From the NCBI RefSeq assembly GCF_002013915.1, contig NZ_MBTF01000012.1, positions 310,001 to 374,000 of the forward strand: DNA of 64,000 nt. The letters run 5' to 3'. Made by a program: the position numbers and the translations under genes. The DNA is from Mucilaginibacter pedocola. Its GTDB lineage: Bacteria > Bacteroidota > Bacteroidia > Sphingobacteriales > Sphingobacteriaceae. The number at the start of each line of letters is the position of its first letter. Within the stretch, counting starts at the first letter, position 1. The notes below the pieces were generated by a model that worked only from the letters and a program-made list of their open reading frames with translations, was not told the DNA's origin and ran no database searches. Positions 16,706 to 26,240 of this stretch are shown one piece after another.

Positions 16706-17722
16706 CTAAAACCCATGCATCGGGCTCTTCAGGTTATACCTGTTATTGAGAAGTATCCCCAATACTATCTCGTGTGAACCATTGCTTACAGTGCGAAGGG
16801 CTGATGTAGATACATCGTAAGAGTAGCCTACGTTTACTACGCTGCTGAGGTTAAGGCCCACCAATACGGCGTACGAATCATCTTTACGGAACGAACCGCC
16901 GAACCAGAACCTATCGCGGAAGGATAATTTCATATTGATATCGAAACTTACCGGCGCAGGCTCAATAAATTTCAGCAGGGCCGATGGCAGCAGGGTAACA
17001 TCATCAGACAGGAAAACCTTAACACCGCCGGTTACAAAATAATGCGGTACGGTTTTGCTTTGGTTGGCGGTATTACCTGTGGTGATGTACAGGTTATTCG
17101 GCAATATTTGCGCTGCCGATACCCCGAAATAGTAGTTAGACGAATATGCCCAGATACCAACGCCCAAATCGGGTTTCCATTGGCTGTTGTTAATGTTATT
17201 CAACGCAGGGTCGTTACTGTTCTCCAGCGTTATCATATCGGTATTGAGGTTGATATGGCTCAACCCTGCCGATACACCTACCGCGAGGTTAAGTTTGCTG
17301 GTTAAACCCAGGTGATATGCATAAGATGCATCAAGATTGGTTTGGGTAATGGGGCCTGCCTTGTCGGATACTACCATAAAGCCAATACCATGGTGCGGTT
17401 CGGCAGCGCGGTATTCCTGCGTGTAAAGCCTGCTCGATGGGTTTTCGCCGCCCGATGCCGGGAAGGCCGTAGCATCGCCCTGTAAAAAGGCTTCGCCAAG
17501 CGGCGCGTTAATACTAAAGTAGCTGGTTACCGGTGCGCCCTGCAGGCCGGTCCACTGGCTGCGGTAGCCCAGTTTAGCATCGGTATAATTTTCTATACCT
17601 GTTACCGCGGGGTTAAGCAGGTAATTGTTAAAAACATATTGCGTATACTGAGGGCGTTGTTGCGCCATAGCACCTCGTACACCCAACGAGAGCAATACCA
17701 ATAAAAGTAAATTTTTCTTCAT
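16706..17722 (-). CDS. PorP/SprF family type IX secretion membrane protein
   Basis: A 338-residue outer-membrane protein with signal peptide MKKNLLLLVLLSLGVRGAMA. The mature start QQRPQYTQYVFNNYLLNPAV followed by TGIENY is the hallmark of PorP/SprF proteins, whose members accompany large type B sorting-domain proteins in the type IX secretion system. Alternating strands follow (HGIGFMVVSDKAGPITQT, LNLAVGVSAGLSHIN). Its start overlaps the end of the giant PKD gene by 4 nt, so the two are translationally coupled and likely function as cargo and partner. Confidence 0.93.
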   Translation of the reverse strand: MKKNLLLLVLLSLGVRGAMAQQRPQYTQYVFNNYLLNPAVTGIENYTDAKLGYRSQWTGLQGAPVTSYFSINAPLGEAFLQGDATAFPASGGENPSSRLYTQEYRAAEPHHGIGFMVVSDKAGPITQTNLDASYAYHLGLTSKLNLAVGVSAGLSHINLNTDMITLENSNDPALNNINNSQWKPDLGVGIWAYSSNYYFGVSAAQILPNNLYITTGNTANQSKTVPHYFVTGGVKVFLSDDVTLLPSALLKFIEPAPVSFDINMKLSFRDRFWFGGSFRKDDSYAVLVGLNLSSVVNVGYSYDVSTSALRTVSNGSHEIVLGILLNNRYNLKSPMHGF

Positions 17723-20700
17723 CTGATAATCGTGACACTTCCCGAAACCACCTTGCGGCCATTCCTGGGGTTTATTATATAATAGTAAGTTCCTGCAGGT
17801 AAATTAACGCCCTTATAGGTCCCATCCCAGGGGGTGCCATATCCAACAGACGAATATACCCTTTCTCCGTATCGGTTATACACGTTTACGGTGTTTCCGG
17901 GGTAGCTGTTTAAATATTTGATGGTCCAGGTATCGTTAACGCCGTCGCCGTTTGGTGTAAAGGTATTCATTACGCCCAAATTTTTCAGCACACTTATAAA
18001 AATTTCGTCTTTTGCGCTGCATCCATCGCTGCTGACTACTGTTAAAGTATAATTAATATCTTCCACGGCCGAGCAAACCGGGTTTAAAACGTCATCGTGG
18101 TCTAAGCCCGTCGCGGGTGTCCATTTATAAGTTAAGTTATTACCGCTGGCTTTCGCCTTCAGCAGCACCGAGCCGCCCTCCAGTAAACCGGTGTTCTCCC
18201 CTGCGTCAACCGTAGGCACGGGGTATACCGTAACATCCTGGCCGGTAGTATAACTACAGCCGCGTGTTGTGGTAAACGTATAATTTATGGTAAAAGTACC
18301 TGCGCCCGCAACTTTAGGGTCAAACATGCCGTTGGCGCTTACGCCCTTTCCGCTAAACACGCCGGTGCCTGTATAACCATTATTGTTGGCCGTTAATTGC
18401 ACCGGTTGTTCGTTACCGCAAATGCCGTTTAATTGTGCCATTTGTACAATTGGGTTGGCGTTTACAGTGATATCCTGCTCGGTAATATCCACGCAGCTCT
18501 CGCCCGAGTAAGCTTCCATACGCACGCGGTAAGTTTTATTGGCAGGGCTGTTAAACAAGGGGTATGCGTGGTTATAAGTACGGCTGGCGGGGATATTGGG
18601 CCGCGTGAAAGTTTCTGCAACCGTGCGGTCGCCATTATAATCGTAATACCAAACAATTTTGGTAAAGCTGCCAAAATCAAGTGTGGATTGTTCTTTAAAT
18701 ATTACAGGCGCGCTGCTGCAAAGGGCGTCCTTGTTTTCCACCGCAAAAATGGCTTTAGGCTGTGCGCCGTTCACGGTAAACTTTTGCGTTTTAAAAGCAG
18801 GACAACCATTTGCCGATGTTACCATCAACGTAACTGTATATTCGGCAGCAACGGTGTAGCGGTGCCGCGGGTTTTGTTCGGTGGAGGTATTGGGGTTTGC
18901 CGCGTTGGCATTAGCATCGCCAAAATTCCACTGGTAGGTAAAGCCGCTTTCGGTGTTATCGTCAATAGTGCTTTTATCGTTAAATTTTGCGGCATCGCTA
19001 ATACAAACATCGGGCAGTGTAAAATCTGCAACGGGAGCCGCGCCTATGTTAATGTTTTTTTCTGCGGTTGTGCTAATGCATCCTTTATCGGTGGTAAGCG
19101 TTAGTTTAATAGTGTAATTGCCTTTGGCTGCATAAAGGTGTGTAAAGGGCAACTTATCGGTACGGGTAACCGTGCTGCCGTCGCCAAGATCGTAATCCCA
19201 TTTCACAATTGTGCCATCGCCCGGGGTCGATGCATCTTTTATAGTAACTTCTGCCCCTGCGCACAATGGCGGCGGCACATTAAATATAGCCACAGGCGGA
19301 ACGGATATGTGTATTGTTATGGGAGCCGATACATTAGCGCACTCGTTTACGTTTTGCGTGGTAAGCACTACGTGGTAATCGCCGGGCTGCTCGTAAGTAT
19401 GTTCGGGGTTTTGCAGCGGGCTGGTTTTACCATCGCCAAAATCCCATAGCCAGGTTTTTATTTCGCTCCCTTTGGCATCGGTTTCGTCTTTAAATTTCAC
19501 GGGCTCGCTCAGGCAGTTGCCAATGTAGCTAAACTTAGCGTTGGGGTAATCGGTAATACTAAAATCGAAATCAATATCGGTAGTAGCGCCGCATACATCG
19601 CCAAGCGGGTTTATTACGGTGGCAGTTACGCTGTAGTCGCCTGTGGTAAATTTTACCGTTTTGTAATAATCGTAATTGTACAGGGTTTTCCCATCTTTCA
19701 CAACTGTTGACGACACCGCGGGGTTATTATCGGTTACAACCGGAGTACCATCTTTAAAATCCCACGCTATACTTGTGGTTTGGTACGGCAGGGTAACCTG
19801 CAGCTTATACTCCACATCGCGACAGCCGTTTACTTTAACGGTATTGGCATCGGTGCCGCCATTTTCGTGCAGGGCTATATACTGGTTGAGGTTTTTTAGG
19901 CTGGCGCCGGCTGCGTAACCATATGATTCGTGATCGCCAAAGCCATACGCAATAGCATTAAAACCATCAGCCGCCTTTATATTATGTGCACCGCTCGATA
20001 CATTTATTTGAGCGTAAGCGTAGGTTGGATCGCCTGCCAGTTGTGTAAAGTTGGTATAAGGCACCCCATCTAACTGAAAGGTATTTTTATACTGATCTTT
20101 GATAACTACATTAATGTATTGGCGCGAAATACCGTAGTAAGGGCTCGAGTAAAGGGTTACATGGTCAAGCGTTTGTTCTGTTGGCGTTAGGTATATCATC
20201 TCCGGGTCGCCAACGTCGGTTTCGTCGGTTATGCAATTTCCTAATTGCTGGCCCTGCGAAACCGCATACTGCACCACCTGTATAGGCTTATCGGCAGTAA
20301 TTATATTGGGCTGGTTTGATGACATTTGAAAGTAATAGTTTCCACGCAGGGTTACGTAGGTTTCTTCGCCGTTTACTGTAAAGCGGGTATTATCATCACT
20401 CAATATAACCCGTATAACATCGTAATTGCGGTTTTTAAGGGGCACGGTAATATATTTTTTACCCCATGACGAAGTGGGGTAAACCTGCTGAAAAAGATTA
20501 TCGGATGTAAAACCTGCATCTATACAGCCAATGCCAATTTTTGAACTGCCCGAAAACACGGCAATGCGCTTACAATCGCCATTGCTGCTTTTGGTGCGGA
20601 TGATGGTATTGGTAAGGTCGGCAAGAGAAAGCCCCTGGTAAACTTCGCCTTTTTTTAGTGTAAGAGTTATGGTTTTACCTGCTTGTTCGCCGTTTGCCAG

Positions 20701-21240
20701 GTCGGCTGTAGGTATTATTTCAACTTCCGTATTATCTTCGGTAGCAATAACCATAAACGCAGATTGCGAATGCACGTTTGCATCGTCGGAATTTGATTTC
20801 TGGTTATAATTAATGGAGTAATAGTTTTTGCCCAAAGCATTAACCGGCAATAAAAGCGTTGCGCCCGATACACTGCTGGCATAAATATGCCCGTAAACGG
20901 CCACATTTTTTTGCGCTGTAATATGAATGCCTTTGTTAAATGTACCCTGTGTAGTTAAAAATGCGCTTCGTGGTATGGCAACCTGCGTAACCTGGTTGGC
21001 CGTAACGGTAAACGTTTTAGAAAAGCTACCATCAGCCACCTCTACTTTACCGGTAGTATTTGCACTGCCGGTTATATAAAGGCTCATTTCGCTAAGCCCG
21101 GCGGTTTCCATGTGGGTCATGTAAGCCGTCCAAAACTCCTTCCCCTGGTTTGATTGAGCAAAGCACGTGCTACTAATTAAAAAGAATGCTAAAACTGCAC
21201 TTAGGGCCCTTAACCTGTTCAACTTAATTAGTATTTGCAA
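17719..21240 (-). CDS. Giant secreted PKD-domain protein with type B (gliding-associated) sorting domain
   Basis: 1173 residues. A signal peptide (about 1-28, ending TCFAQ) precedes an IgGFc-binding-like N-terminal region (about 30-470, with GKEFWTAYM and repeated FVVATE/VQYAVSQGQQLG-like strands), then about four PKD-like domains (roughly 480-840; motifs WDFKDGTP, WLWDFGDGKTSP, DYDLGDGS and WNFGDANA), a further beta-sandwich region, and the C-terminal CHU/type B domain: NTFTPNGDGVNDTW, NVYNRYGERVY, PWDGTYKG and LPAGTYYYIINP. It should be secreted by the type IX system and attached to or released from the surface; a role in adhesion is inference. The first gene of a two-gene unit with PorP/SprF. 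Confidence 0.92.
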   Translation of the reverse strand: MQILIKLNRLRALSAVLAFFLISSTCFAQSNQGKEFWTAYMTHMETAGLSEMSLYITGSANTTGKVEVADGSFSKTFTVTANQVTQVAIPRSAFLTTQGTFNKGIHITAQKNVAVYGHIYASSVSGATLLLPVNALGKNYYSINYNQKSNSDDANVHSQSAFMVIATEDNTEVEIIPTADLANGEQAGKTITLTLKKGEVYQGLSLADLTNTIIRTKSSNGDCKRIAVFSGSSKIGIGCIDAGFTSDNLFQQVYPTSSWGKKYITVPLKNRNYDVIRVILSDDNTRFTVNGEETYVTLRGNYYFQMSSNQPNIITADKPIQVVQYAVSQGQQLGNCITDETDVGDPEMIYLTPTEQTLDHVTLYSSPYYGISRQYINVVIKDQYKNTFQLDGVPYTNFTQLAGDPTYAYAQINVSSGAHNIKAADGFNAIAYGFGDHESYGYAAGASLKNLNQYIALHENGGTDANTVKVNGCRDVEYKLQVTLPYQTTSIAWDFKDGTPVVTDNNPAVSSTVVKDGKTLYNYDYYKTVKFTTGDYSVTATVINPLGDVCGATTDIDFDFSITDYPNAKFSYIGNCLSEPVKFKDETDAKGSEIKTWLWDFGDGKTSPLQNPEHTYEQPGDYHVVLTTQNVNECANVSAPITIHISVPPVAIFNVPPPLCAGAEVTIKDASTPGDGTIVKWDYDLGDGSTVTRTDKLPFTHLYAAKGNYTIKLTLTTDKGCISTTAEKNINIGAAPVADFTLPDVCISDAAKFNDKSTIDDNTESGFTYQWNFGDANANAANPNTSTEQNPRHRYTVAAEYTVTLMVTSANGCPAFKTQKFTVNGAQPKAIFAVENKDALCSSAPVIFKEQSTLDFGSFTKIVWYYDYNGDRTVAETFTRPNIPASRTYNHAYPLFNSPANKTYRVRMEAYSGESCVDITEQDITVNANPIVQMAQLNGICGNEQPVQLTANNNGYTGTGVFSGKGVSANGMFDPKVAGAGTFTINYTFTTTRGCSYTTGQDVTVYPVPTVDAGENTGLLEGGSVLLKAKASGNNLTYKWTPATGLDHDDVLNPVCSAVEDINYTLTVVSSDGCSAKDEIFISVLKNLGVMNTFTPNGDGVNDTWTIKYLNSYPGNTVNVYNRYGERVYSSVGYGTPWDGTYKGVNLPAGTYYYIINPRNGRKVVSGSVTIIR

Positions 21241-21358
21241 TTAGTATAAATTAACAAACAGGATGATGCGGGGTAATATCAAACTATTTATACGTTCAGT
21301 TTAGGCACCTACAAAGTAGTATACGCCTTATTGGTGGGGTAAATATATTGTTTTAGCA

Positions 21359-22063
21359 TCAAAAAAACTTATCGGGATTTGGCACCAGGTTTAAAAACTT
21401 CTCGAAATTTTCGCGGTAGTGCGATTGATCGAGCTTGTAGTAAAAAGCGCCTTTTTTTGATGATTGCTTATCCTTTTCGTCCAGCTTAACCAGCAGCCCC
21501 GTTGATAGCAGTTTGCGGCTGAAGTTACGGTCGTCAAATTCGGTTTGGTAAACGCCTTCGTACAGGGACTGCAATTGCGGCACAGTAAATTTGCCCGGCA
21601 GTAACTGAAACAATATGGGGTGAAGCGCAGCCTTATAGCGTAATTCTTTTAGGGCTATCTTCACCATATCGGCATGGTCGAATATCATCTCGGGCATATT
21701 ATCCAGCGGGAACCACTCAGGGCTGAACTCGCCTGTTAATTGCTCTTCATACTGGTGGATGTCTATCAGTGCAAAGTAAGCTACCGAGAGAGTGCGTTCT
21801 ACAGGGTCGCGGTCGGGTTTGCCGAACACCATAAATTGGTCCATGTACACGTTCTTCAAGCCGGTACGTTCTTCCAATACGCGGGTGGCGGCATCTTCGG
21901 GGCTTTCGGAAGGGGCTATAAAACCGCCCATCAGGCTCCATTTGCCCAACTCGGGCGCCAAATCGCGCTTTACCAGTAACAATTTTACGTTTGCGCCATC
22001 AAAACCAAATATGATACAGTCTACAGCTACCAGTATACGGTGCTGCCCGGAATATTCGTGCAT
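21359..22063 (-). CDS. Nudix-domain transcriptional regulator (NrtR/AraR-like) with degenerate Nudix box
   Basis: A 234-residue protein with an N-terminal Nudix domain (about 10-150) and a C-terminal winged helix (about 155-225; FTVPQLQSLYEGVYQTEFDD then RNFSRKLLSTGLL). This architecture is that of NrtR (NAD regulators) and AraR (arabinose regulator in Bacteroides). The Nudix box GGFIAPSESPEDAATRVLEE followed by RTGL departs from GX5EX7REUXEEXGU: the REU glutamate is V and the last catalytic E is R. It is thus probably a sensor rather than a hydrolase. A palindrome just upstream may be its own operator. The cognate sugar or nucleotide is unknown. Confidence 0.85.
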   Translation of the reverse strand: MHEYSGQHRILVAVDCIIFGFDGANVKLLLVKRDLAPELGKWSLMGGFIAPSESPEDAATRVLEERTGLKNVYMDQFMVFGKPDRDPVERTLSVAYFALIDIHQYEEQLTGEFSPEWFPLDNMPEMIFDHADMVKIALKELRYKAALHPILFQLLPGKFTVPQLQSLYEGVYQTEFDDRNFSRKLLSTGLLVKLDEKDKQSSKKGAFYYKLDQSHYRENFEKFLNLVPNPDKFF

Positions 22064-22070
22064 ACGAGAG

Positions 22071-22097
22071 TATAATTAGTTTACAATTGTAATTATA
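22071..22097. promoter_or_regulatory. Candidate operator palindrome of the Nudix-type regulator
   Basis: TATAATTA (22071-22078), 11 nt, TAATTATA (22090-22097), with a small ACAATTGT palindrome (22083-22090) in the centre. It starts 8 nt upstream of the regulator's ATG, so a protein bound here would block transcription or translation; autoregulation is inferred. Confidence 0.55.
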
Positions 22098-22218
22098 ATA
22101 TCGGCACTATGCCAAAAAGTGCAGAAATGTAATGGCTTTGTAAGTAAACACATTAGCCCCGCACAAATTTGATAATACTTTGATATTTACATTAACACAG
22201 CAAAATACACATAAAAAT

Positions 22219-22911
22219 TTGGAAACCATATTAAACATAGCCAACCTTAATAAAACTTATAAAAGTGCCGGCCGAACGCTTACTGTTTTAGATGATATAA
22301 ACTTTGCTATTGGTGCCGGCTCTACCAATGCCATTGTAGGCCCATCGGGCAGCGGCAAAACTACTTTACTCGGGCTTTGCGCGGGGTTGGACAGCGCCAC
22401 ATCGGGCATCGTGGAACTGAGCGGCGTAAACTTTGGCGGCCTGAGCGAAGACAAACGCGCGCAGGTGCGTAACCAATATGTTGGATTTATATTCCAGAAC
22501 TTCCAACTACTCCCAACTCTAACTGCGCTGGAAAATGTAATGGTACCGCTGGAACTCAGGGGCGAAAAAAATATAAAACCCCGCGCTTTAGACCTGCTGG
22601 ACAAGGTGGGCCTGGCCAGCCGCGGGCACCACTACCCTGCCCAGCTATCGGGCGGAGAGCAGCAAAGGGTATCATTGGCAAGGGCGTTCTCCAATTCACC
22701 AAAAATATTATTTGCCGATGAACCTACCGGTAATTTGGATGCCGAAACCAGCGAGAAGGTAGTAAAACTCATTTTCGACCTGAATAAAGATGCAGGCACT
22801 ACCCTGGTATTGGTAACACACGATTTGGAACTGGCAGCCAAAACCCAACGCATTTTGCGCATAAAAGGCGGCAAACTGGTATCCGACGAATTAACAGCAA
22901 AAGCGGTATAA
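22219..22911 (+). CDS. ABC transporter ATP-binding protein (YbbA/LolD type)
   Basis: A 230-residue ATPase. Walker A GPSGSGKTT, Q-loop (FQNFQLLPTL), signature LSGGEQQRVSLARA and Walker B ILFADEPTGNLD are all present, followed by the H-loop VTHD. It belongs to the MacB/LolD class that works with FtsX-type permeases. I placed the start at TTG 22219 (ETILNIANLNKTYKS follows, as in relatives); the frame is open 13 codons further up to another TTG at 22180. It is directly followed by the permease (stop and start adjacent). Confidence 0.92.
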   Translation: METILNIANLNKTYKSAGRTLTVLDDINFAIGAGSTNAIVGPSGSGKTTLLGLCAGLDSATSGIVELSGVNFGGLSEDKRAQVRNQYVGFIFQNFQLLPTLTALENVMVPLELRGEKNIKPRALDLLDKVGLASRGHHYPAQLSGGEQQRVSLARAFSNSPKILFADEPTGNLDAETSEKVVKLIFDLNKDAGTTLVLVTHDLELAAKTQRILRIKGGKLVSDELTAKAV

Positions 22912-25464
22912 ATGGACAGTATAAATTATAACCGCAAAATAAACTTTAGCTGGCTGTTTAAAATGGCGCTGCGCGATAGCCGCCGAAACCGCGCCAGGCT
23001 GCTGCTGTTTATCTCGTCTATTGTGTTCGGGATAGCGGCGCTGGTGGCCATCTACTCGTTCAAATACAATATCCAAAACGATATTAACAGTCAGGCAGCA
23101 ACCCTTATTGGTGCCGACCTGAGCATTACCGGCAATAAAGAACCTGATAAAAAGTTGCAAAACCTGCTCGATTCGCTTGGCGAGAACCGCTCGCAGGAAC
23201 GCAGTTTTGCCTCGATGATATACTTCACCCGCACGCAGGGTACGCGTTTGGTGAATATTAAAGCTTTGGATGGTGCCTTCCCCTACTACGGCAGTTTAGA
23301 AACTACGCCCGTGCAGGCAGGTACCGATTTCAAAAGCGGTAAATATGCTTTGGTTGATAAAACCCTGATGCTGCAATTTGCCGCCAAAGTGGGCGATTCG
23401 ATTAAGGTGGGTAATGCTACCTTCGCAATAGCAGGTATTTTGAACAAAGCGCCGGGGCAAACGGGTTTATCGGCAGGCATTGCCCCTATCGTATATATTC
23501 CTTTTAAGTATCTTGATGATACTAAACTGATTGGCATGGGGAGCCGCATCAACTACGCTTATTACTACAAGTTTAAGCCGGGTTTTGATGTAGAAAAGCT
23601 CGCCAAAAAAATAGAACCAACTTTAGATAAGGCAGATTACGGTTACGATACAGTGGAAGGCCGTAAAGAGAACACCGGCCGCTCTTTTGGCGACTTGTCT
23701 CGGTTCCTATCGCTTGTAGGCTTTATTGCCTTGCTGTTGGGCTGTGTGGGTGTGGCAAGTGCCATCAATATTTACATCCGCGAAAAAATTGCTTCTATAG
23801 CCATTATGCGCTGCATGGGCGTAAAGGCCTCCGAGGCTTTCCTGATATACCTCATCCAGATAACCGGCATCGGGCTTATCGGCTCACTGGCGGGTGCGGC
23901 GTTGGGTACATCTATCCAGCATTTGCTGCCTTTTGTGCTGAAGGATTTTTTGCCGATAGAAATTTCGGTGCAGATATCGTGGGTGGCCATTTGGCAGGGC
24001 ATTGGGCTGGGTGTTATTATTTCGGTGCTGTTCGCGCTACTGCCGCTCATCAATATCCGTAATATATCGCCACTGAATACCCTGCGCATGTCGTACGAGG
24101 AAACGGCCACCAAACGCGACCCGTTCCGTTGGCTGGTGTACTTGCTGGTGGTGTGCTTTGTAGTTTGCTTTGCCTATTTGCAACTGGAAGATTGGGTTGG
24201 CGCTGCTGTATTCACCGTAGGTATTTTGGTAGCCTTCCTGATACTAACCTCCATCGCCTGGCTGCTGATACGTTTTACCCGTCTGTTGATCATGAGCGGC
24301 TGGAGTTACATTTGGCGGCAGGGTTTTGCCAACCTGTACAGGCCCAATAACCAAACCATTATCCTAACAGTATCTATCGGGCTGAGCACTGCTTTCATCG
24401 CTACCTTGTTCCTCATTCAGCAATTATTGATCGCACAGGTATCACTATCGGCAAGCGGCAACCAAAGCAATATGATATTGTTCGATATACAAACCGCGCA
24501 GGAAAAACCGCTGGCAGAACTTACCCGCAAACAGGGGCTGCCCATATTATCGCAGGTGCCCATCATAACCATGCGCTTAGAAAAAGTGAACGGCAAAACC
24601 GCCGCCGATGCTAAAAAAGATACCACCCTGCGCATATCGCCCCGTGCCTACGCCTGGGAGTACCGCGTTACCTACCGCGATTCGCTTACCGATTCGGAAC
24701 AGATAACCGATGGTAAATTCATAGGTAAAGCAGAGCCGGGTAAGGATATCCCGATATCGGCCGAATCGCGTTTTGCGCAGCGTATTAACGCCAAGGTGGG
24801 CGATAAACTGGTATTTAACGTACAGGGCGTAATGATGAACACCTACGTAAGCAGCATCCGCAAGGTGAACTGGAACAAGGTGCAAACCAACTTCCAGGTA
24901 TTGTTCCCGGCTGGTGTGTTGGAGGAAGCGCCGCAGTTTCACGTGTTGCTTACACATGTCCCCTCACAAACGGTATCGGCAGCTTACCAGCAGGCGGTAG
25001 TTAAACAATTCCCTAACATCTCTATTATCGACCTCGGTTTGGTGCTGACCGTGCTGGACGAACTGCTGGATAAAATAGGCTATGTGATCAAATTCATGAG
25101 CGGTTTCAGTATCATTACGGGCATCATCGTGCTGATATCGTCGATACGCATCAGTAAATACCAACGCATACAGGAGAGTGTACTACTGCGTACTTTAGGC
25201 GGCAGCCGCAGGCAGATATTCTCTATAACCGCGTTAGAGTATTTATTCCTCGGCGCGCTTTCGGCATTAACCGGTATCGTAATAGCCGTTGCAGCAAGTT
25301 GGTTACTGGCGACCTATCAGTTCGAGATGCCGTACAAAGTAAACCTATGGCCGGTAGCAGGTATATTTGGCGCTATTACAGCCTTAACTGTTGTCATCGG
25401 CCTACTGAACAGCCGTGGCATTTTAAACAAACCACCGTTGGAGGTGTTACGTTCAAACGCATAA
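22912..25464 (+). CDS. FtsX-like ABC transporter permease (YbbP type)
   Basis: An 850-residue permease. It has an N-terminal membrane helix (about 25-47) and periplasmic MacB-PCD-like domain, a first FtsX block with helices near 265-285 (LVGFIALLLGCVGVASAINI), 310-340 and 360-385, a linker with further helices (about 405-470), a second periplasmic domain, and a second FtsX block near 725-845. Two FtsX blocks and about ten helices are typical of YbbP, the partner of YbbA. The start codon follows the YbbA-type gene stop without a gap. The neighbouring esterase completes the tesA-ybbA-ybbP association known from proteobacteria. Substrate unknown. Confidence 0.9.
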   Translation: MDSINYNRKINFSWLFKMALRDSRRNRARLLLFISSIVFGIAALVAIYSFKYNIQNDINSQAATLIGADLSITGNKEPDKKLQNLLDSLGENRSQERSFASMIYFTRTQGTRLVNIKALDGAFPYYGSLETTPVQAGTDFKSGKYALVDKTLMLQFAAKVGDSIKVGNATFAIAGILNKAPGQTGLSAGIAPIVYIPFKYLDDTKLIGMGSRINYAYYYKFKPGFDVEKLAKKIEPTLDKADYGYDTVEGRKENTGRSFGDLSRFLSLVGFIALLLGCVGVASAINIYIREKIASIAIMRCMGVKASEAFLIYLIQITGIGLIGSLAGAALGTSIQHLLPFVLKDFLPIEISVQISWVAIWQGIGLGVIISVLFALLPLINIRNISPLNTLRMSYEETATKRDPFRWLVYLLVVCFVVCFAYLQLEDWVGAAVFTVGILVAFLILTSIAWLLIRFTRLLIMSGWSYIWRQGFANLYRPNNQTIILTVSIGLSTAFIATLFLIQQLLIAQVSLSASGNQSNMILFDIQTAQEKPLAELTRKQGLPILSQVPIITMRLEKVNGKTAADAKKDTTLRISPRAYAWEYRVTYRDSLTDSEQITDGKFIGKAEPGKDIPISAESRFAQRINAKVGDKLVFNVQGVMMNTYVSSIRKVNWNKVQTNFQVLFPAGVLEEAPQFHVLLTHVPSQTVSAAYQQAVVKQFPNISIIDLGLVLTVLDELLDKIGYVIKFMSGFSIITGIIVLISSIRISKYQRIQESVLLRTLGGSRRQIFSITALEYLFLGALSALTGIVIAVAASWLLATYQFEMPYKVNLWPVAGIFGAITALTVVIGLLNSRGILNKPPLEVLRSNA

Positions 25465-25472
25465 TTTAAAAC

Positions 25473-26156
25473 ATGAAACATTCTTTTAAGATATTACCTG
25501 TAGCTGTCCTTACGCTTTTTTTAGCGGCCTGCGGCGGAGATAAAAAACCGGACCAAAAAGATACTACTGCAACAGCAGCATCTGCCGAAACCGCCAAACC
25601 AAAAAAGATCATATTATTCTTTGGCGATAGCTTAACGGCGGGTTATGGTTTAGATGATGCCACACAGGCTTTCCCCGGCGTGGTGCAGGCAAAAATAGAT
25701 TCGGCAAAACTGCCTTACACCGTAGTGAACGGTGGCCTAAGCGGCGAAACGTCAGCAGGCGGCCTAAGCCGTATAGACTGGCTATTGAAACAGCAACCCT
25801 TCGACATATTTGTACTTGAACTTGGCGCGAACGACGGCCTACGAGGCCTCCCCCCAGCCTCTACAGAAAAGAACCTCCAAGGTATTATCGACAAGGTAAA
25901 AGCCAAATACCCCCAAGCCAAACTGGTGCTGCTGGGCATGCAGGTACCTACCAATATGGGAGCCGATTATTCTACCGATTTTAAAAACGTATTCCCAAAG
26001 CTGGCGGATAAAAATAAAATGACACTAGTCCCTTTCCTGCTGCAAGGCGTAGGCGGCGTGCGCAAACTTAACCAGGCAGATGGAATACACCCCACCGAGG
26101 AAGGTGCTAAAATTGTTGGGGCTAATGTGTGGAAGGAATTGGAGGGAATATTGTAG
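25473..26156 (+). CDS. tesA: Arylesterase/acyl-CoA thioesterase-type GDSL lipoprotein (TesA)
   Basis: A 227-residue lipoprotein: MKHSFKILPVAVLTLFLAAC with lipobox LAAC and mature GGDKKPD. GDSL-hydrolase blocks are present: FFGDSLTAGYGLDD (block I, catalytic Ser), GLSGETSAGG (block II), LGANDGLRG (block III) and DGIHPTEEGA (block V, catalytic Asp/His). Members hydrolyse acyl esters in the periplasm. It follows the YbbP-type permease by 8 nt, so the three genes form one operon. The physiological substrate is unknown. Confidence 0.93.
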   Translation: MKHSFKILPVAVLTLFLAACGGDKKPDQKDTTATAASAETAKPKKIILFFGDSLTAGYGLDDATQAFPGVVQAKIDSAKLPYTVVNGGLSGETSAGGLSRIDWLLKQQPFDIFVLELGANDGLRGLPPASTEKNLQGIIDKVKAKYPQAKLVLLGMQVPTNMGADYSTDFKNVFPKLADKNKMTLVPFLLQGVGGVRKLNQADGIHPTEEGAKIVGANVWKELEGIL

Positions 26157-26166
26157 TTGATTTTTT

Positions 26167-26213
26167 AACCGCAAAGGCCGCAGAGTGTTTTCACTTTGCG
26201 GCCTTCGGTTTTT
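26167..26213. terminator. Bidirectional terminator hairpin
   Basis: AACCG plus AAGGCCGCAGAGTG (26167 onward) pair with CACTTTGCGGCCTT and CGGTT (to about 26210), with a short TTTT loop, followed by TTTTT. It separates the convergent tesA and FucP-like genes. Confidence 0.8.
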
Positions 26214-26240
26214 CTTTGCGCAATTGCGGTAAAATATAAA

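Noticed and set aside
18433..19104. A 223-codon + strand open frame
   Set aside because: It is antisense to PKD domains of the large secreted protein and has no domain features.
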